Source: Akkermansia sp. (GTDB lineage: Bacteria > Verrucomicrobiota > Verrucomicrobiia > Verrucomicrobiales > Akkermansiaceae). Taken from it: DNA of 64,000 nucleotides. Positions within the stretch are counted from its first letter, which is position 1. Each line of letters begins with the position of its first letter. The notes beneath the pieces are model-generated. The model was not told where the DNA came from. It ran no database searches and saw only the letters and a list, made by a program, of their open reading frames with translations. Location of the stretch: assembly GCA_017555025.1 (NCBI GenBank), contig JAFZHC010000020.1, positions 1 through 64,000 of the forward strand, read 5' to 3'. Of the stretch, positions 32,984-41,476 are shown piece after piece. The position numbers and the translations under genes are program-made.

Positions 32984-34510
32984 ATGAACAACAAACAACT
33001 CTTCTCCGTGCTCCCCGGAGCCGTGGTGACCGGCAAGCTCAAGAAACCGCTCACCGCGCTTACCGATGACAGTCGCAACGTCATCCCCGGCAGCTGTTTT
33101 GTTGCCGTGAAGGGCACACAATTCGATGGCCACAGCGCCATAGACAACGCCATCTCTGCCGGAGCCGTAGCCATTGTGGCCGAGACCCCCTGCCCTGCAA
33201 CTGCCGAGCAGGCCGATATCTGCTGGGTACAGGTGGAAGACACCCATCTGGCCAATGGTTTGCTCATGAGTGCCTGGCATAACTACCCCTCCGGTCAGCT
33301 GGTCATGCTCGGTGTAACCGGCACCAACGGCAAAACCACCATCAGTTACCTCACCAACTCCATCTTCCGCGCCACTTGGCAGAAGGCCGGCCTTATCGGT
33401 TCCATTCTGTACGATGATGGTGCCCGGCGTCAGCCGTCTCACAACACCACCCCCGGTTGTGCCGAGTTGCAGAGCATGCTGGCCGACATGGTTAAGAACG
33501 GCTGCCGAGCCTGCGCCATGGAGGTATCTTCCCACGCCCTGCACCAGCAGCGCACCGCCGGTTGCGAGTTCCGAGTAGGTATTTTCACCAACCTCACGCA
33601 GGACCATCTCGACTACCACGGTGATATGGAGGAATACTACCAGTCCAAGAAACTCCTCTTCACCGGCATGGCCACCGGCGGAGCCCCCAAAGCTACTGCC
33701 GTTATCAACGTGGATGACGAATATGGCCGCCGCCTGGCTGAAGAACTGCGCCCCATCATGCGCGTGCGCACGTTCGGTACCGCCAAGGATGCCGACTTCC
33801 GTGCCGAGCCTCGCATTATTTCCATGAAGGGCAGCCAGTACGAATTGACCTATGGTCAGAAGACCTACCTCGTGCGCACGCCTCTCATCGGTGAGTTCAA
33901 CCTCAGCAACAGCTTGGCCGCTCTGGCAGGTGCAGTAGCTGCCGGTATCAACATTCGCGATGCCATCTCCTGCCTGGCTCAGTCCCCGCAGGTACCGGGT
34001 CGCATGGAACTGGTCAGCAGCGTCAACAACGTACAATGCTTTGTAGACTACGCCCACACACCCGATGCCGTGGAAAACGTGTGCCGCACCATGAAGCAGC
34101 TCTGCCGCCAAGGGCGCGTCTTCACCGTCTTCGGCTGCGGTGGCGACCGCGACACAGGCAAACGCCCGCTTATGGGCGAAGCCGCTGCCCGCTACAGCGA
34201 TGTCTGCATCGTTACCAGCGACAATCCCCGCTCCGAAGATCCCGAGAAGATTATCGATGACATCATGCCCGGTATTCCCAAGGAGAAGCAGCACCGCATC
34301 ACCGACCGCGAGGAAGCCATTCGCGCAGCCCTTCAGAGCGCACGCCCCGGCGACTGCATTCTGATTGCCGGTAAGGGGCACGAGAATTACCAGATTTTCG
34401 CCAACGAGACAGTCGCCTTCTCCGACGCCGCAGTCGTAGTCAAATACTACGAAGAGAAAAACCCTGAGGGGCGTAGCGTACCCTCTCGCAAACCGGAAGG
34501 CAACAGATAA
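32984..34510 (+). CDS. murE: UDP-MurNAc-tripeptide synthetase MurE (meso-DAP-adding)
   Basis: 508 residues. ATP-binding loop GTNGKTT at 113-119, the carbamylated-lysine region with YHGDMEEYYQSKKLLF, and DNPR at 413-416, the motif that recognises meso-diaminopimelate (Lys-adding enzymes have DNPA or similar). It adds DAP to UDP-MurNAc-L-Ala-D-Glu in the cytoplasm. So the murein is predicted to be of the DAP type, as expected in Gram-negatives. Start ATG 32984; 15 bases separate it from murF. Confidence 0.96.
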   Translation: MNNKQLFSVLPGAVVTGKLKKPLTALTDDSRNVIPGSCFVAVKGTQFDGHSAIDNAISAGAVAIVAETPCPATAEQADICWVQVEDTHLANGLLMSAWHNYPSGQLVMLGVTGTNGKTTISYLTNSIFRATWQKAGLIGSILYDDGARRQPSHNTTPGCAELQSMLADMVKNGCRACAMEVSSHALHQQRTAGCEFRVGIFTNLTQDHLDYHGDMEEYYQSKKLLFTGMATGGAPKATAVINVDDEYGRRLAEELRPIMRVRTFGTAKDADFRAEPRIISMKGSQYELTYGQKTYLVRTPLIGEFNLSNSLAALAGAVAAGINIRDAISCLAQSPQVPGRMELVSSVNNVQCFVDYAHTPDAVENVCRTMKQLCRQGRVFTVFGCGGDRDTGKRPLMGEAAARYSDVCIVTSDNPRSEDPEKIIDDIMPGIPKEKQHRITDREEAIRAALQSARPGDCILIAGKGHENYQIFANETVAFSDAAVVVKYYEEKNPEGRSVPSRKPEGNR

Positions 34511-34525
34511 CCCACCGCCGTTACC

Positions 34526-35914
34526 ATGCAGACGATTTCCATCAATGACCTCATCTCCGCGACCTCCGGCTGCGCTGTAGCCATGGGTAGTCGTACCGTC
34601 ACCACCGGTCTGACAACCGACAGCCGAGCCGTAACACCCGGTTGCATCTTTCTGGCTCTGAGTGGTGAGCGTTTTGATGGCAACAACTTTGCCGCCGCAG
34701 CCTCCACAGAGGCCGCCGCAGTTATCGTCAGCAAAATAACAGGTGAATACGACCCGGCCTGCACCGTCATACAGGTACCCGATACCCTGCAGGCGCTGCA
34801 AGAACTCGCCTTGTGGTGGCGAGGGCAGCTGGCACCGTTGCATGTTATCGGCCTTACCGGCTCCAGCGGCAAGACCAGCACCAAGGACATGTGCCTCTCC
34901 GTGCTCAGTCAGCACTTCAACGCCATTGCTACCAAGGGAAATCTTAACAACCATATCGGCACCCCGCTGAGCATACTCAGCGCTGAAAAAGGTACTGAGG
35001 TCGCCATCTGGGAAATGGGCATGAACCACGCCGGTGAATTGGCACCGCTCTGCCGCATGACCCAACCGCAAATCGGTATCATCACCACCATCGGCTCCGC
35101 CCACCTCGAGTACCTCGGCACACGAGAGGCCATCGCCGAGGAAAAATGCACAGTAGCCCGCGCTCTGCCGGCAGAGGGTTACATGATTTACCCGGCAACA
35201 GATGACTTTGCTGCCACCATTGCTGCCGGCACACAGGCCACACCGCTGCCTGTAGGCGGCTGCAACAGCTTAGTGCGTGCACTCAACGTACGCTCCACCG
35301 CCTCGGGCAGCAGCTATGACCTGCACATCGAGGGTGTGGGGGAAGTACGTGTCAACCTTCCTGTTCCCGGTGCCCACATGGTAAGCAACAGCCTGCTGGC
35401 TGCCGCCGCCGGCTGGAAACTCGGCTGCACCCTGCAACAGATAGCCGACGGTCTTTCCGCTGCCGCCCTTACCAAAGGCCGCCTCGGTTGTAAGGAGGTC
35501 GATGGCTTTACCGTAGTGGATGACACCTACAACGCCAACCCTGAGAGCATGAAAGCCGCTCTGCATACTGTGGCTGCCCTGCGCGGTCCCAAGCGCTGCT
35601 TTGCCGTACTCGGCAAGATGGGAGAGCTGGGTGAAGGCGGTATAGCCGCTCATGCGGAAATCGGCATGTGCGCCGCCGGGCTCGGCTACACCGCAGTCGT
35701 GGTAGTCGGTCAGGAATGTGCCGAAACGCTTGCTCTGTGCGAGGCAGCAGCCGAAACCATACCGGCTATACTGGTCAGCACTCCTGATGAAGCAGCAACC
35801 GCTCTGCGCCGCATGATAGAACCGGGAGATGCCATCCTCTTCAAAGGTTCCCGTTCTGCCGGAATGGAACACACTATGTACGAACTTTTCCCCACCCTTA
35901 ACCCCACCAAATAA
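34526..35914 (+). CDS. murF: UDP-MurNAc-tripeptide D-Ala-D-Ala ligase MurF
   Basis: 462 residues. N-terminal UDP-binding domain (TTGLTTDSRAVTPGCIFLALSGERFDGNNF), the ATP loop GSSGKTSTK at 112-120, WEMGMNHAGELAPLCRMTQPQIG in the centre, and the C-terminal ligase domain with VVDDTYNANPESMKAAL. It completes the UDP-MurNAc-pentapeptide. It sits between murE and mraY, 3 bases from the next start, so translation is probably coupled. Confidence 0.96.
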   Translation: MQTISINDLISATSGCAVAMGSRTVTTGLTTDSRAVTPGCIFLALSGERFDGNNFAAAASTEAAAVIVSKITGEYDPACTVIQVPDTLQALQELALWWRGQLAPLHVIGLTGSSGKTSTKDMCLSVLSQHFNAIATKGNLNNHIGTPLSILSAEKGTEVAIWEMGMNHAGELAPLCRMTQPQIGIITTIGSAHLEYLGTREAIAEEKCTVARALPAEGYMIYPATDDFAATIAAGTQATPLPVGGCNSLVRALNVRSTASGSSYDLHIEGVGEVRVNLPVPGAHMVSNSLLAAAAGWKLGCTLQQIADGLSAAALTKGRLGCKEVDGFTVVDDTYNANPESMKAALHTVAALRGPKRCFAVLGKMGELGEGGIAAHAEIGMCAAGLGYTAVVVVGQECAETLALCEAAAETIPAILVSTPDEAATALRRMIEPGDAILFKGSRSAGMEHTMYELFPTLNPTK

Positions 35915-35917
35915 ATT

Positions 35918-36949
35918 ATGCTGCGACTTTGCGATACTAACCCGATGATTCTGGCCATGCTTGCACTGGTCATCCCCTTCGTAGGCTCATTGCTTATCGG
36001 CCCCCGGCTCATTGCCATGCTGCGTGCCATGAAGGCCGGGCAACCCATCCGCGAAGCCCGCAAAGGCGTACTTGCCCCTGAGCACAGCAGCAAGGTAGGC
36101 ACCCCCACCATGGGTGGGCTCATGCTCATCGGTCTGGTACTGCTCACAGCTCTGCTGGTGTGCAACCTGACCGACCCGCGCGTACAATGCTGCCTGATTG
36201 TCACCAGCATCACCGCCTTCCTCGGCTTCCTCGATGACTACGCAAAAATCACCAAGAAGAGCACCGACGGCGTGAGCGGTTGGTTCAAGATTGCCCTGCA
36301 ATTCATCGCCGCTATCGGTTGCAGCCTCTACCTCTACTTCGCCTGCCCCGAGGTGTGCAACATCCTCATTCCCTTCTACGGTCCGCTGAATATCGGCTGG
36401 CTCTTCATCCCTCTGGCTATTCTGGTTATCATCGGTACCTCCAACGCAGTAAACCTGACAGACGGTCTGGACGGTCTGGCTAGTGGCTGCATGATTATCG
36501 CAGCTATCTCTTTCATCACCATAATCTCTCACATGACGGAGCTCATCTCGCTCATGCCCGCCTTCCTCTGGACCATCGTGGCCGCCTGTGCCGGCTTCCT
36601 GTGGTTCAACTGCAACCCGGCCCGCGTCTTTATGGGCGATACCGGCTCGCTGGCTCTGGGCGGCGCATTGGGTACCGTAGCTGTATGCAGCGGTCTGGAG
36701 ATTATTCTGGTTGTCATCGGCGGTGTATTTGTAGCCGAGGCACTTTCCGTCATGATTCAGGTAGGCTGGTTTAAGTTTACCCGCATCAAGTTTGGTGAGG
36801 GGCGCCGCTTCTTCCGCATGGCTCCTATCCACCACCATTTCGAGAAGGGAGGCCTGAGCGAGACTCAGGTTTGCATCCGTTTCTGGATTGTTGCCGGCAT
36901 CCTGGCAATCGTCGGCATTGTCTTATTTTTCTCTTGCATGGGGCACTAA
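35918..36949 (+). CDS. mraY: Phospho-MurNAc-pentapeptide transferase MraY
   Basis: 343 residues, ten predicted membrane helices. Family motifs: FLGFLDDYAKI (catalytic Asp pair), NAVNLTDGLDGLASG, FNCNPARVFMGDTGSLALGG, and the HHHFEKGG loop, all on the cytoplasmic side. It transfers phospho-MurNAc-pentapeptide to undecaprenyl phosphate, giving lipid I. The N-terminus is a little shorter than in E. coli and starts with LRLCDTNPMILAMLALVIPF. Confidence 0.97.
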   Translation: MLRLCDTNPMILAMLALVIPFVGSLLIGPRLIAMLRAMKAGQPIREARKGVLAPEHSSKVGTPTMGGLMLIGLVLLTALLVCNLTDPRVQCCLIVTSITAFLGFLDDYAKITKKSTDGVSGWFKIALQFIAAIGCSLYLYFACPEVCNILIPFYGPLNIGWLFIPLAILVIIGTSNAVNLTDGLDGLASGCMIIAAISFITIISHMTELISLMPAFLWTIVAACAGFLWFNCNPARVFMGDTGSLALGGALGTVAVCSGLEIILVVIGGVFVAEALSVMIQVGWFKFTRIKFGEGRRFFRMAPIHHHFEKGGLSETQVCIRFWIVAGILAIVGIVLFFSCMGH

Positions 36950-36962
36950 AATGTAGTACAAT
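36934..36962 (+). promoter_or_regulatory. Internal promoter for murD and downstream genes
   Basis: TTGCAT at 36934-36939, 17 bases, TACAAT at 36957-36962. It overlaps the end of mraY and lies 17 bases before ATG 36980. Confidence 0.55.
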
Positions 36963-36979
36963 TCCCACCCCCCACCGTC

Positions 36980-38290
36980 ATGAATCTTACCGGTAAAAAA
37001 GTAGCAGTTCTCGGTTGCGGCCGTAGTGGTGTGGCCGCCGCACGCTTGGCACTTGCCCAAGGTGCCGGCGAGGTATGCATTTTTGACAGCAATCCGAAGG
37101 CCACCTGTTCCGACGCCTCCCTCTGCTTTGTACCGGGAGCCGGCGAACAGGCAGCACAAGCCTTTGCTGCTGACTTAATTATCCTTTCACCGGGCATTGA
37201 AGCCGACATTCCGTGGACGCTGGCTTTCACCTGCGCCGGCGCCCCCATCATCGGTGAAATTGAACTGGGGTACCACTTCTTCAACGGCCGAATCATTGCC
37301 ATTACCGGCACTAACGGCAAAACCACCACCACGGCGCTGCTGGAACATGTGCTGTTGCAAGCAGGTCATACAGCCAAGGCCTGTGGTAACTACGGCTATC
37401 CCCTCTGCGAACTCGCCCTGCTGCCTGAGCAGCCCGAGTTCGCCGTACTGGAGGTATCTTCTTTTCAGATGGAAACCATCGTCAACTTCCGCCCGGAGGT
37501 TGCCATCTGGCTCAACTTCGCGCCCGACCACATGGACCGCTACACCAAGGTGGAAGACTACTTCAACGCCAAGCTGCGCGTGTTTGAAAACATGAGCGCC
37601 GACCAGCTTGCCATCGTACGTGTAGGTGAGAACCTGCCCGGCCTCAAGCCCCGTGTGGCGGAATTCTCCTCCGTGTCCGACGCCGGTCAGCTCTACTACA
37701 AATCAGGCTACATCATGCAGGGCGATATCGCACTCACTCAGTTGCGCGGCACCACCCTGGAGCAGGCTCATAATGCCGAAAATGCCATGGCTGCCACCCT
37801 CGCCTGCCGTGCCGTAGGCCTGAGCGATGAGTCCATTTCTGCCGGTCTGCGCACGTTCAGCCCCCCCGGCCATCGCTGCGAAACTGTAGCCGAGATAGAT
37901 GGTGTGCTCTGGCTCAATGACTCCAAGAGTACCAATCTGCACTCCACCGAGGCGGCCGTACGCTCCCAAACCCGCCCCATCATCCTACTGGCAGGCGGCA
38001 AGGATAAAGGGCTGGACTATACTGCCATCAACCCCATGTTGGCAGAGAAAGCTCGCTGCTGCATCGTGTTCGGCCAGATTGCCGAACAGCTCGAGATGAC
38101 CTTTGCGCCGGTCTGCAAAACCATTAAGGTAGAGACCGTACAGGAAGCCGTAGCCGCCGCTGCGGCAGAGGCGCAAGCCGGAGATGTTGTTCTCTTCTCG
38201 CCCGGCACCTCTTCCTTCGACCAGTTTACCGGTTATGTGCAACGCGGGGAATGCTTCCGCAATGCCGTACTCAAAACTCTTAATCTTTAA
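36980..38290 (+). CDS. murD: UDP-MurNAc-L-Ala-D-Glu ligase MurD
   Basis: 436 residues. N-terminal Rossmann-like UDP-binding domain (KVAVLGCGRSGVAAARLA), ATP loop ITGTNGKTTTTALLEHVL, the central VLEVSSFQMETI and APDHMDRY, and C-terminal NDSKSTNLHSTEAAV plus LAGGKDKGLDY. It adds D-glutamate to UDP-MurNAc-L-Ala. In this cluster it follows mraY, the standard order, but it is preceded by a promoter-like sequence that could uncouple it from the upstream genes. Confidence 0.96.
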   Translation: MNLTGKKVAVLGCGRSGVAAARLALAQGAGEVCIFDSNPKATCSDASLCFVPGAGEQAAQAFAADLIILSPGIEADIPWTLAFTCAGAPIIGEIELGYHFFNGRIIAITGTNGKTTTTALLEHVLLQAGHTAKACGNYGYPLCELALLPEQPEFAVLEVSSFQMETIVNFRPEVAIWLNFAPDHMDRYTKVEDYFNAKLRVFENMSADQLAIVRVGENLPGLKPRVAEFSSVSDAGQLYYKSGYIMQGDIALTQLRGTTLEQAHNAENAMAATLACRAVGLSDESISAGLRTFSPPGHRCETVAEIDGVLWLNDSKSTNLHSTEAAVRSQTRPIILLAGGKDKGLDYTAINPMLAEKARCCIVFGQIAEQLEMTFAPVCKTIKVETVQEAVAAAAAEAQAGDVVLFSPGTSSFDQFTGYVQRGECFRNAVLKTLNL

Positions 38291-38317
38291 CCCCGTTCCC
38301 CCCCTCCTCCTTGCATT

Positions 38318-39223
38318 ATGAAGCGACGTTCCTACACATCCTATCGCGATTCTGACATGGCGCGTGCCAAGCCCAGAAAGCACGTCTTCCGCACCATTCT
38401 CAACAGCAAGCTGAAGCAACCTCGCAACCGTTTCAATACAGATACCGGTCTGGTGGAAGACCGCACCAACAGCACAACCGTTGTGCGCGTGATTGTCGGT
38501 TTGCTGCTCATTCACCTTATCGTCATTGGTGGTCTGATTCTTCGTGGTAAGATTAAGTCTGCCGATGCCGGTAGCATTGCAGCCCCCACCATTACAGCTC
38601 CGCCCACCCCGGTCGAGGCAGAACCGGCCCCGGTGTTGCCCCAGCCCAAGGAGGGTCCTGTAGCCAATCCCGTGCGTAACGATGTACCTCACATCACGAT
38701 GGCACCTACTGAGCCGACTCAGGCAGCACAACCTGCTGTCAATGAGCCTGAGATTATCACACCGCCCACCATTGCTGCGACAGATGACATCGCCGAGCCG
38801 GCAGATGAGCCCGAGGCAACACCGGCTCCCGCTGCTCCGGCAACTCCTGCCGAGCCCACCTATGCCAAGCATCTGGTCTCCTCCGGCGAGACGCTTTACG
38901 GCATCGCCGCCAAGAACAATGTTACCGTTGAGGCCATTCGTCAGGCTAACCCGCAGATTCGCAACAACAACATCATCTCCGGCACTTACCTGAACATCCC
39001 TGTTAAGGCTGATTCCGCCGCCGGGCGAGCCATCGCTGCTCAGCAGGCTGCCGAAGCTGCGTCTGAAGCCGCCAAGACCTACACCGTCAAGCGCGGCGAT
39101 ACCCTCGGTCGCATTGCCCGCAAGAATAAGACCACCGTAGCGAAACTCATGCAGATTAACAACATTCCCAAAGGCAAGGAAGGTTCCATCCGCGTGGGCG
39201 ACACCATCCGCATCTCTGAGTAA
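38318..39223 (+). CDS. Membrane-anchored protein with two LysM domains
   Basis: 301 residues. A basic cytoplasmic N-terminus (RARPRKH-like stretch, about 1-48), one membrane helix at about 52-72 (VVRVIVGLLLIHLIVIGGLIL), a Pro/Ala/Glu-rich spacer, then two LysM repeats, at about 186-229 (LVSSGETLYGIAAKNNVTVEAIRQAN onward) and about 255-300 (YTVKRGDTLGRIARKNKTTVAKLMQIN onward). LysM binds N-acetylglucosamine in murein. So it tethers the inner membrane to the wall. It lies between murD and ftsW, where no such gene exists in the classical cluster, and is probably a division-associated murein sensor or anchor (inference). Confidence 0.88.
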   Translation: MKRRSYTSYRDSDMARAKPRKHVFRTILNSKLKQPRNRFNTDTGLVEDRTNSTTVVRVIVGLLLIHLIVIGGLILRGKIKSADAGSIAAPTITAPPTPVEAEPAPVLPQPKEGPVANPVRNDVPHITMAPTEPTQAAQPAVNEPEIITPPTIAATDDIAEPADEPEATPAPAAPATPAEPTYAKHLVSSGETLYGIAAKNNVTVEAIRQANPQIRNNNIISGTYLNIPVKADSAAGRAIAAQQAAEAASEAAKTYTVKRGDTLGRIARKNKTTVAKLMQINNIPKGKEGSIRVGDTIRISE

Positions 39224-39240
39224 TCTGCCCCGGTCGGAAC

Positions 39241-40386
39241 ATGTCCACACGACTGAGCATCATCTGCATCTGGGTCTGTTTCATCACCCTGTTGATACTG
39301 GGTATCATGATGGTGGCCAGTACCGGGCTCTGTGCTCCGGTACCCGATGGAGATGACCCGGCCGATTTCCTACGCAAGCAAAGCCTGTTTGCCCTTCTGG
39401 GGCTCACAGGCGCACTTGTAGTCAGCACCATTGATTACCACATTCTGCGAAAATTTATTGTCCCCCTCTGGGTGGGGCTCACAATCCTTCTCATCTGCTG
39501 TTTCTTGCCGTTCATCGGCATGAACATCAATGGTGAAAACCGTTGGATTAATCTGGGGTTCATGAGCTTTCAGCCAAGTGAATTGGCTAAGAGCGTGCTC
39601 ATGATTTGCCTGGCTCACTGGTACACTACCCACCGAGAAATGGCCGGCACCTTCTGGAAGGGCTTCATCAAGCCCGGTATCATTTTCGGCATACCTCTGC
39701 TGCTCATTCTGGTGGAAAAAGACATGGGTACGGCAGCTGCACTCGCGGTATCGGGTTTCTGCGTGATGTACGTTGCCGGTGTGCGCGGCTGGTTGTTGCT
39801 GTTGGCAGTCCTGCTGGGCGCGATTGTGCTGTACGACCAAGCCACGGGCAGTCCCAACCGAATGGAACGTATTTACGCTTGGCTGGACCCCGAGGCATAT
39901 AGTCAGGGTGCAGGTCGTCAGCAATGGATTTCCATTCTGGCCTTTGCCCGCGGTGGTCTGAGCGGCGTGGGACTGGGTGACGGCATCGACAAGTTCGGCA
40001 ACCTGCCCTTCGCCCATACGGACTTTATCTTTGCCGAAATCGGCGAGGAGCTGGGGTTGATTGGTACTGCCGGCGTGCTCATGCTCTTCACCCTCATGAC
40101 GCTGGCAGGCATCGTACTGGCGCTACAGACGAACGATACCTTCGGGCGTCTGCTGGCAACCGGTCTGGTGTGCACCATTTTCTGGCCGGCCATGCTCAAC
40201 ATGATGGTGGTAACATCGCTGCTGCCGAACTCCGGTCTGCCCTTACCCTTCATCAGCTATGGCGGTACCAACCTGGTCTTCACCATATTTGCCATCGGGC
40301 TTCTCACCAGTATACAACGCCACACCCCCAACAAGCGCGAGATTTACTGGCCCACACGCAGACTACAGGACAACCACAAATTATGA
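39241..40386 (+). CDS. ftsW: Septal peptidoglycan polymerase FtsW (SEDS family)
   Basis: 381 residues with about ten membrane helices. SEDS signatures: NRWINLGFMSFQPSELAK, MNMMVVTSLLPNSGLPLPFISYGGTNLVF, and LGDGIDKFGNLPFAHTDFIFAEIGEELGLIG. It polymerises lipid II into septal glycan with FtsI. The gene position, one before murG, and FtsI in the same cluster favour FtsW over RodA. The N-terminus is short. Its stop overlaps murG (ATGA). Confidence 0.93.
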   Translation: MSTRLSIICIWVCFITLLILGIMMVASTGLCAPVPDGDDPADFLRKQSLFALLGLTGALVVSTIDYHILRKFIVPLWVGLTILLICCFLPFIGMNINGENRWINLGFMSFQPSELAKSVLMICLAHWYTTHREMAGTFWKGFIKPGIIFGIPLLLILVEKDMGTAAALAVSGFCVMYVAGVRGWLLLLAVLLGAIVLYDQATGSPNRMERIYAWLDPEAYSQGAGRQQWISILAFARGGLSGVGLGDGIDKFGNLPFAHTDFIFAEIGEELGLIGTAGVLMLFTLMTLAGIVLALQTNDTFGRLLATGLVCTIFWPAMLNMMVVTSLLPNSGLPLPFISYGGTNLVFTIFAIGLLTSIQRHTPNKREIYWPTRRLQDNHKL

Positions 40387-41465
40387 GCAAACCTCTTAAC
40401 GTCATCATTGCATGTGGCGGCACAGGCGGCCACCTCTTCCCCGGTATTGCCGTGGCTCAACAATTACGCAGCATGGGGCACCACCCTGTACTGCTTATTT
40501 CCCGTAAGGAGGTGGATGCCGAGGCCTCACGCAAGTACGGCGACCTCGAATTCCACACCATGCAGGCAATTGCCAAACCGCCGACCCTCTCGCTGCGCAT
40601 GCCCGGGTTCCTCTGGAAAATGTGGTGCTCCTACCGTTCCGCCAAAAATATCATCCGCCGGGAAAAAGCAGACGTTGTTATGGGCATGGGCGGCTTTACC
40701 TCGCTGGCTCCCATCATGGCGGCACGCCATCTGGGCCTGCGCACCTATGTGCACGACAGTAATGCCCTTCCCGGCAAGGCCAACCGCTTAACCTCACGCT
40801 GGTGCACCGCCGTCATGCTGGGGCTTAAGGAGGCCGCAAGCTATTTCTCCGGTCGCCCGTGCATTGTAACAGGTACGCCGGTGCGTGAGGAACTGCTGCA
40901 GCTGCCCACTCAGGCAGAAGCCCGTGAGCGCCTCGGCCTGCCGAAAGACAAAACCGTCATTCTTGTAACCGGTGGTTCTCAGGGTGCCCGCAATCTTAAT
41001 TCCATGTTAATCGAGGCTGCTAAGGCCGACCCGGAAGTGCACTACTTCGTCATTGCCGGCAAGCTGGACCATGAGCGTGTGCAGGAGCTGGCCGCCGGCT
41101 GCTCCAACATCACCGTCATCGGCTTCTGCTCCGACATGCCGGCCGCCTATGCTGCGGCAGATGGCGTCATTGCCCGCTCCGGTGCTTCTACCCTGACCGA
41201 GCTCACCATCATCGGCAAGGCAGCGTTCCTCGTACCCTTCCCCTTTGCCGCTGACGACCACCAAACTGCCAATGCACGCGTCTTTACCGAGGCCGGTGCT
41301 GCAATCATGTGCCGCCAGTCGGAGCTCACCTCTGACAAGGTGCATGACTTCGTGCACAACACCATCATGAAGCCTGAGGCTCGCGAGCTCATGGAAACTG
41401 CCATGAAAAACCAAGCCCGTACGGATGCGGCCTCGGCTATCGCAGCCGCCATCATCGCCAACTGA
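40383..41465 (+). CDS. murG: Lipid II synthase MurG (GlcNAc transferase)
   Basis: 360 residues. It begins SKPLNVIIACGGTGGHLFPGIAVAQQL with the GGTGGH loop that binds lipid I phosphates. Then VVMGMGGFTSLAPIMAARHLG, HDSNALPGKANRLTSR, VTGGSQGARNLNSML, and the donor-sugar motif ARSGASTLTELTIIGKAAFLVPFPFAADDHQTANA. It adds GlcNAc to lipid I on the inner face. ATG 40383 overlaps the FtsW stop by four bases; longer in-frame starts upstream lie inside ftsW and are rejected. The 11-base gap to the ankyrin gene suggests continued co-transcription. Confidence 0.96.
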   Translation: MSKPLNVIIACGGTGGHLFPGIAVAQQLRSMGHHPVLLISRKEVDAEASRKYGDLEFHTMQAIAKPPTLSLRMPGFLWKMWCSYRSAKNIIRREKADVVMGMGGFTSLAPIMAARHLGLRTYVHDSNALPGKANRLTSRWCTAVMLGLKEAASYFSGRPCIVTGTPVREELLQLPTQAEARERLGLPKDKTVILVTGGSQGARNLNSMLIEAAKADPEVHYFVIAGKLDHERVQELAAGCSNITVIGFCSDMPAAYAAADGVIARSGASTLTELTIIGKAAFLVPFPFAADDHQTANARVFTEAGAAIMCRQSELTSDKVHDFVHNTIMKPEARELMETAMKNQARTDAASAIAAAIIAN

Positions 41466-41476
41466 ACGCTCCCCCC

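Noticed and set aside
32963-35104. 713-codon open frame opposite murE and murF
   Set aside because: A shadow of two well-supported murein ligase genes. It spans both genes and their gap, has no ribosome site and looks like low-complexity Gly/Ala/Val sequence.
40170-40382. Extended N-terminus of MurG
   Set aside because: These 71 codons lie inside ftsW in a different frame; MurG homology starts at SKPLNVIIACGGTGGH.
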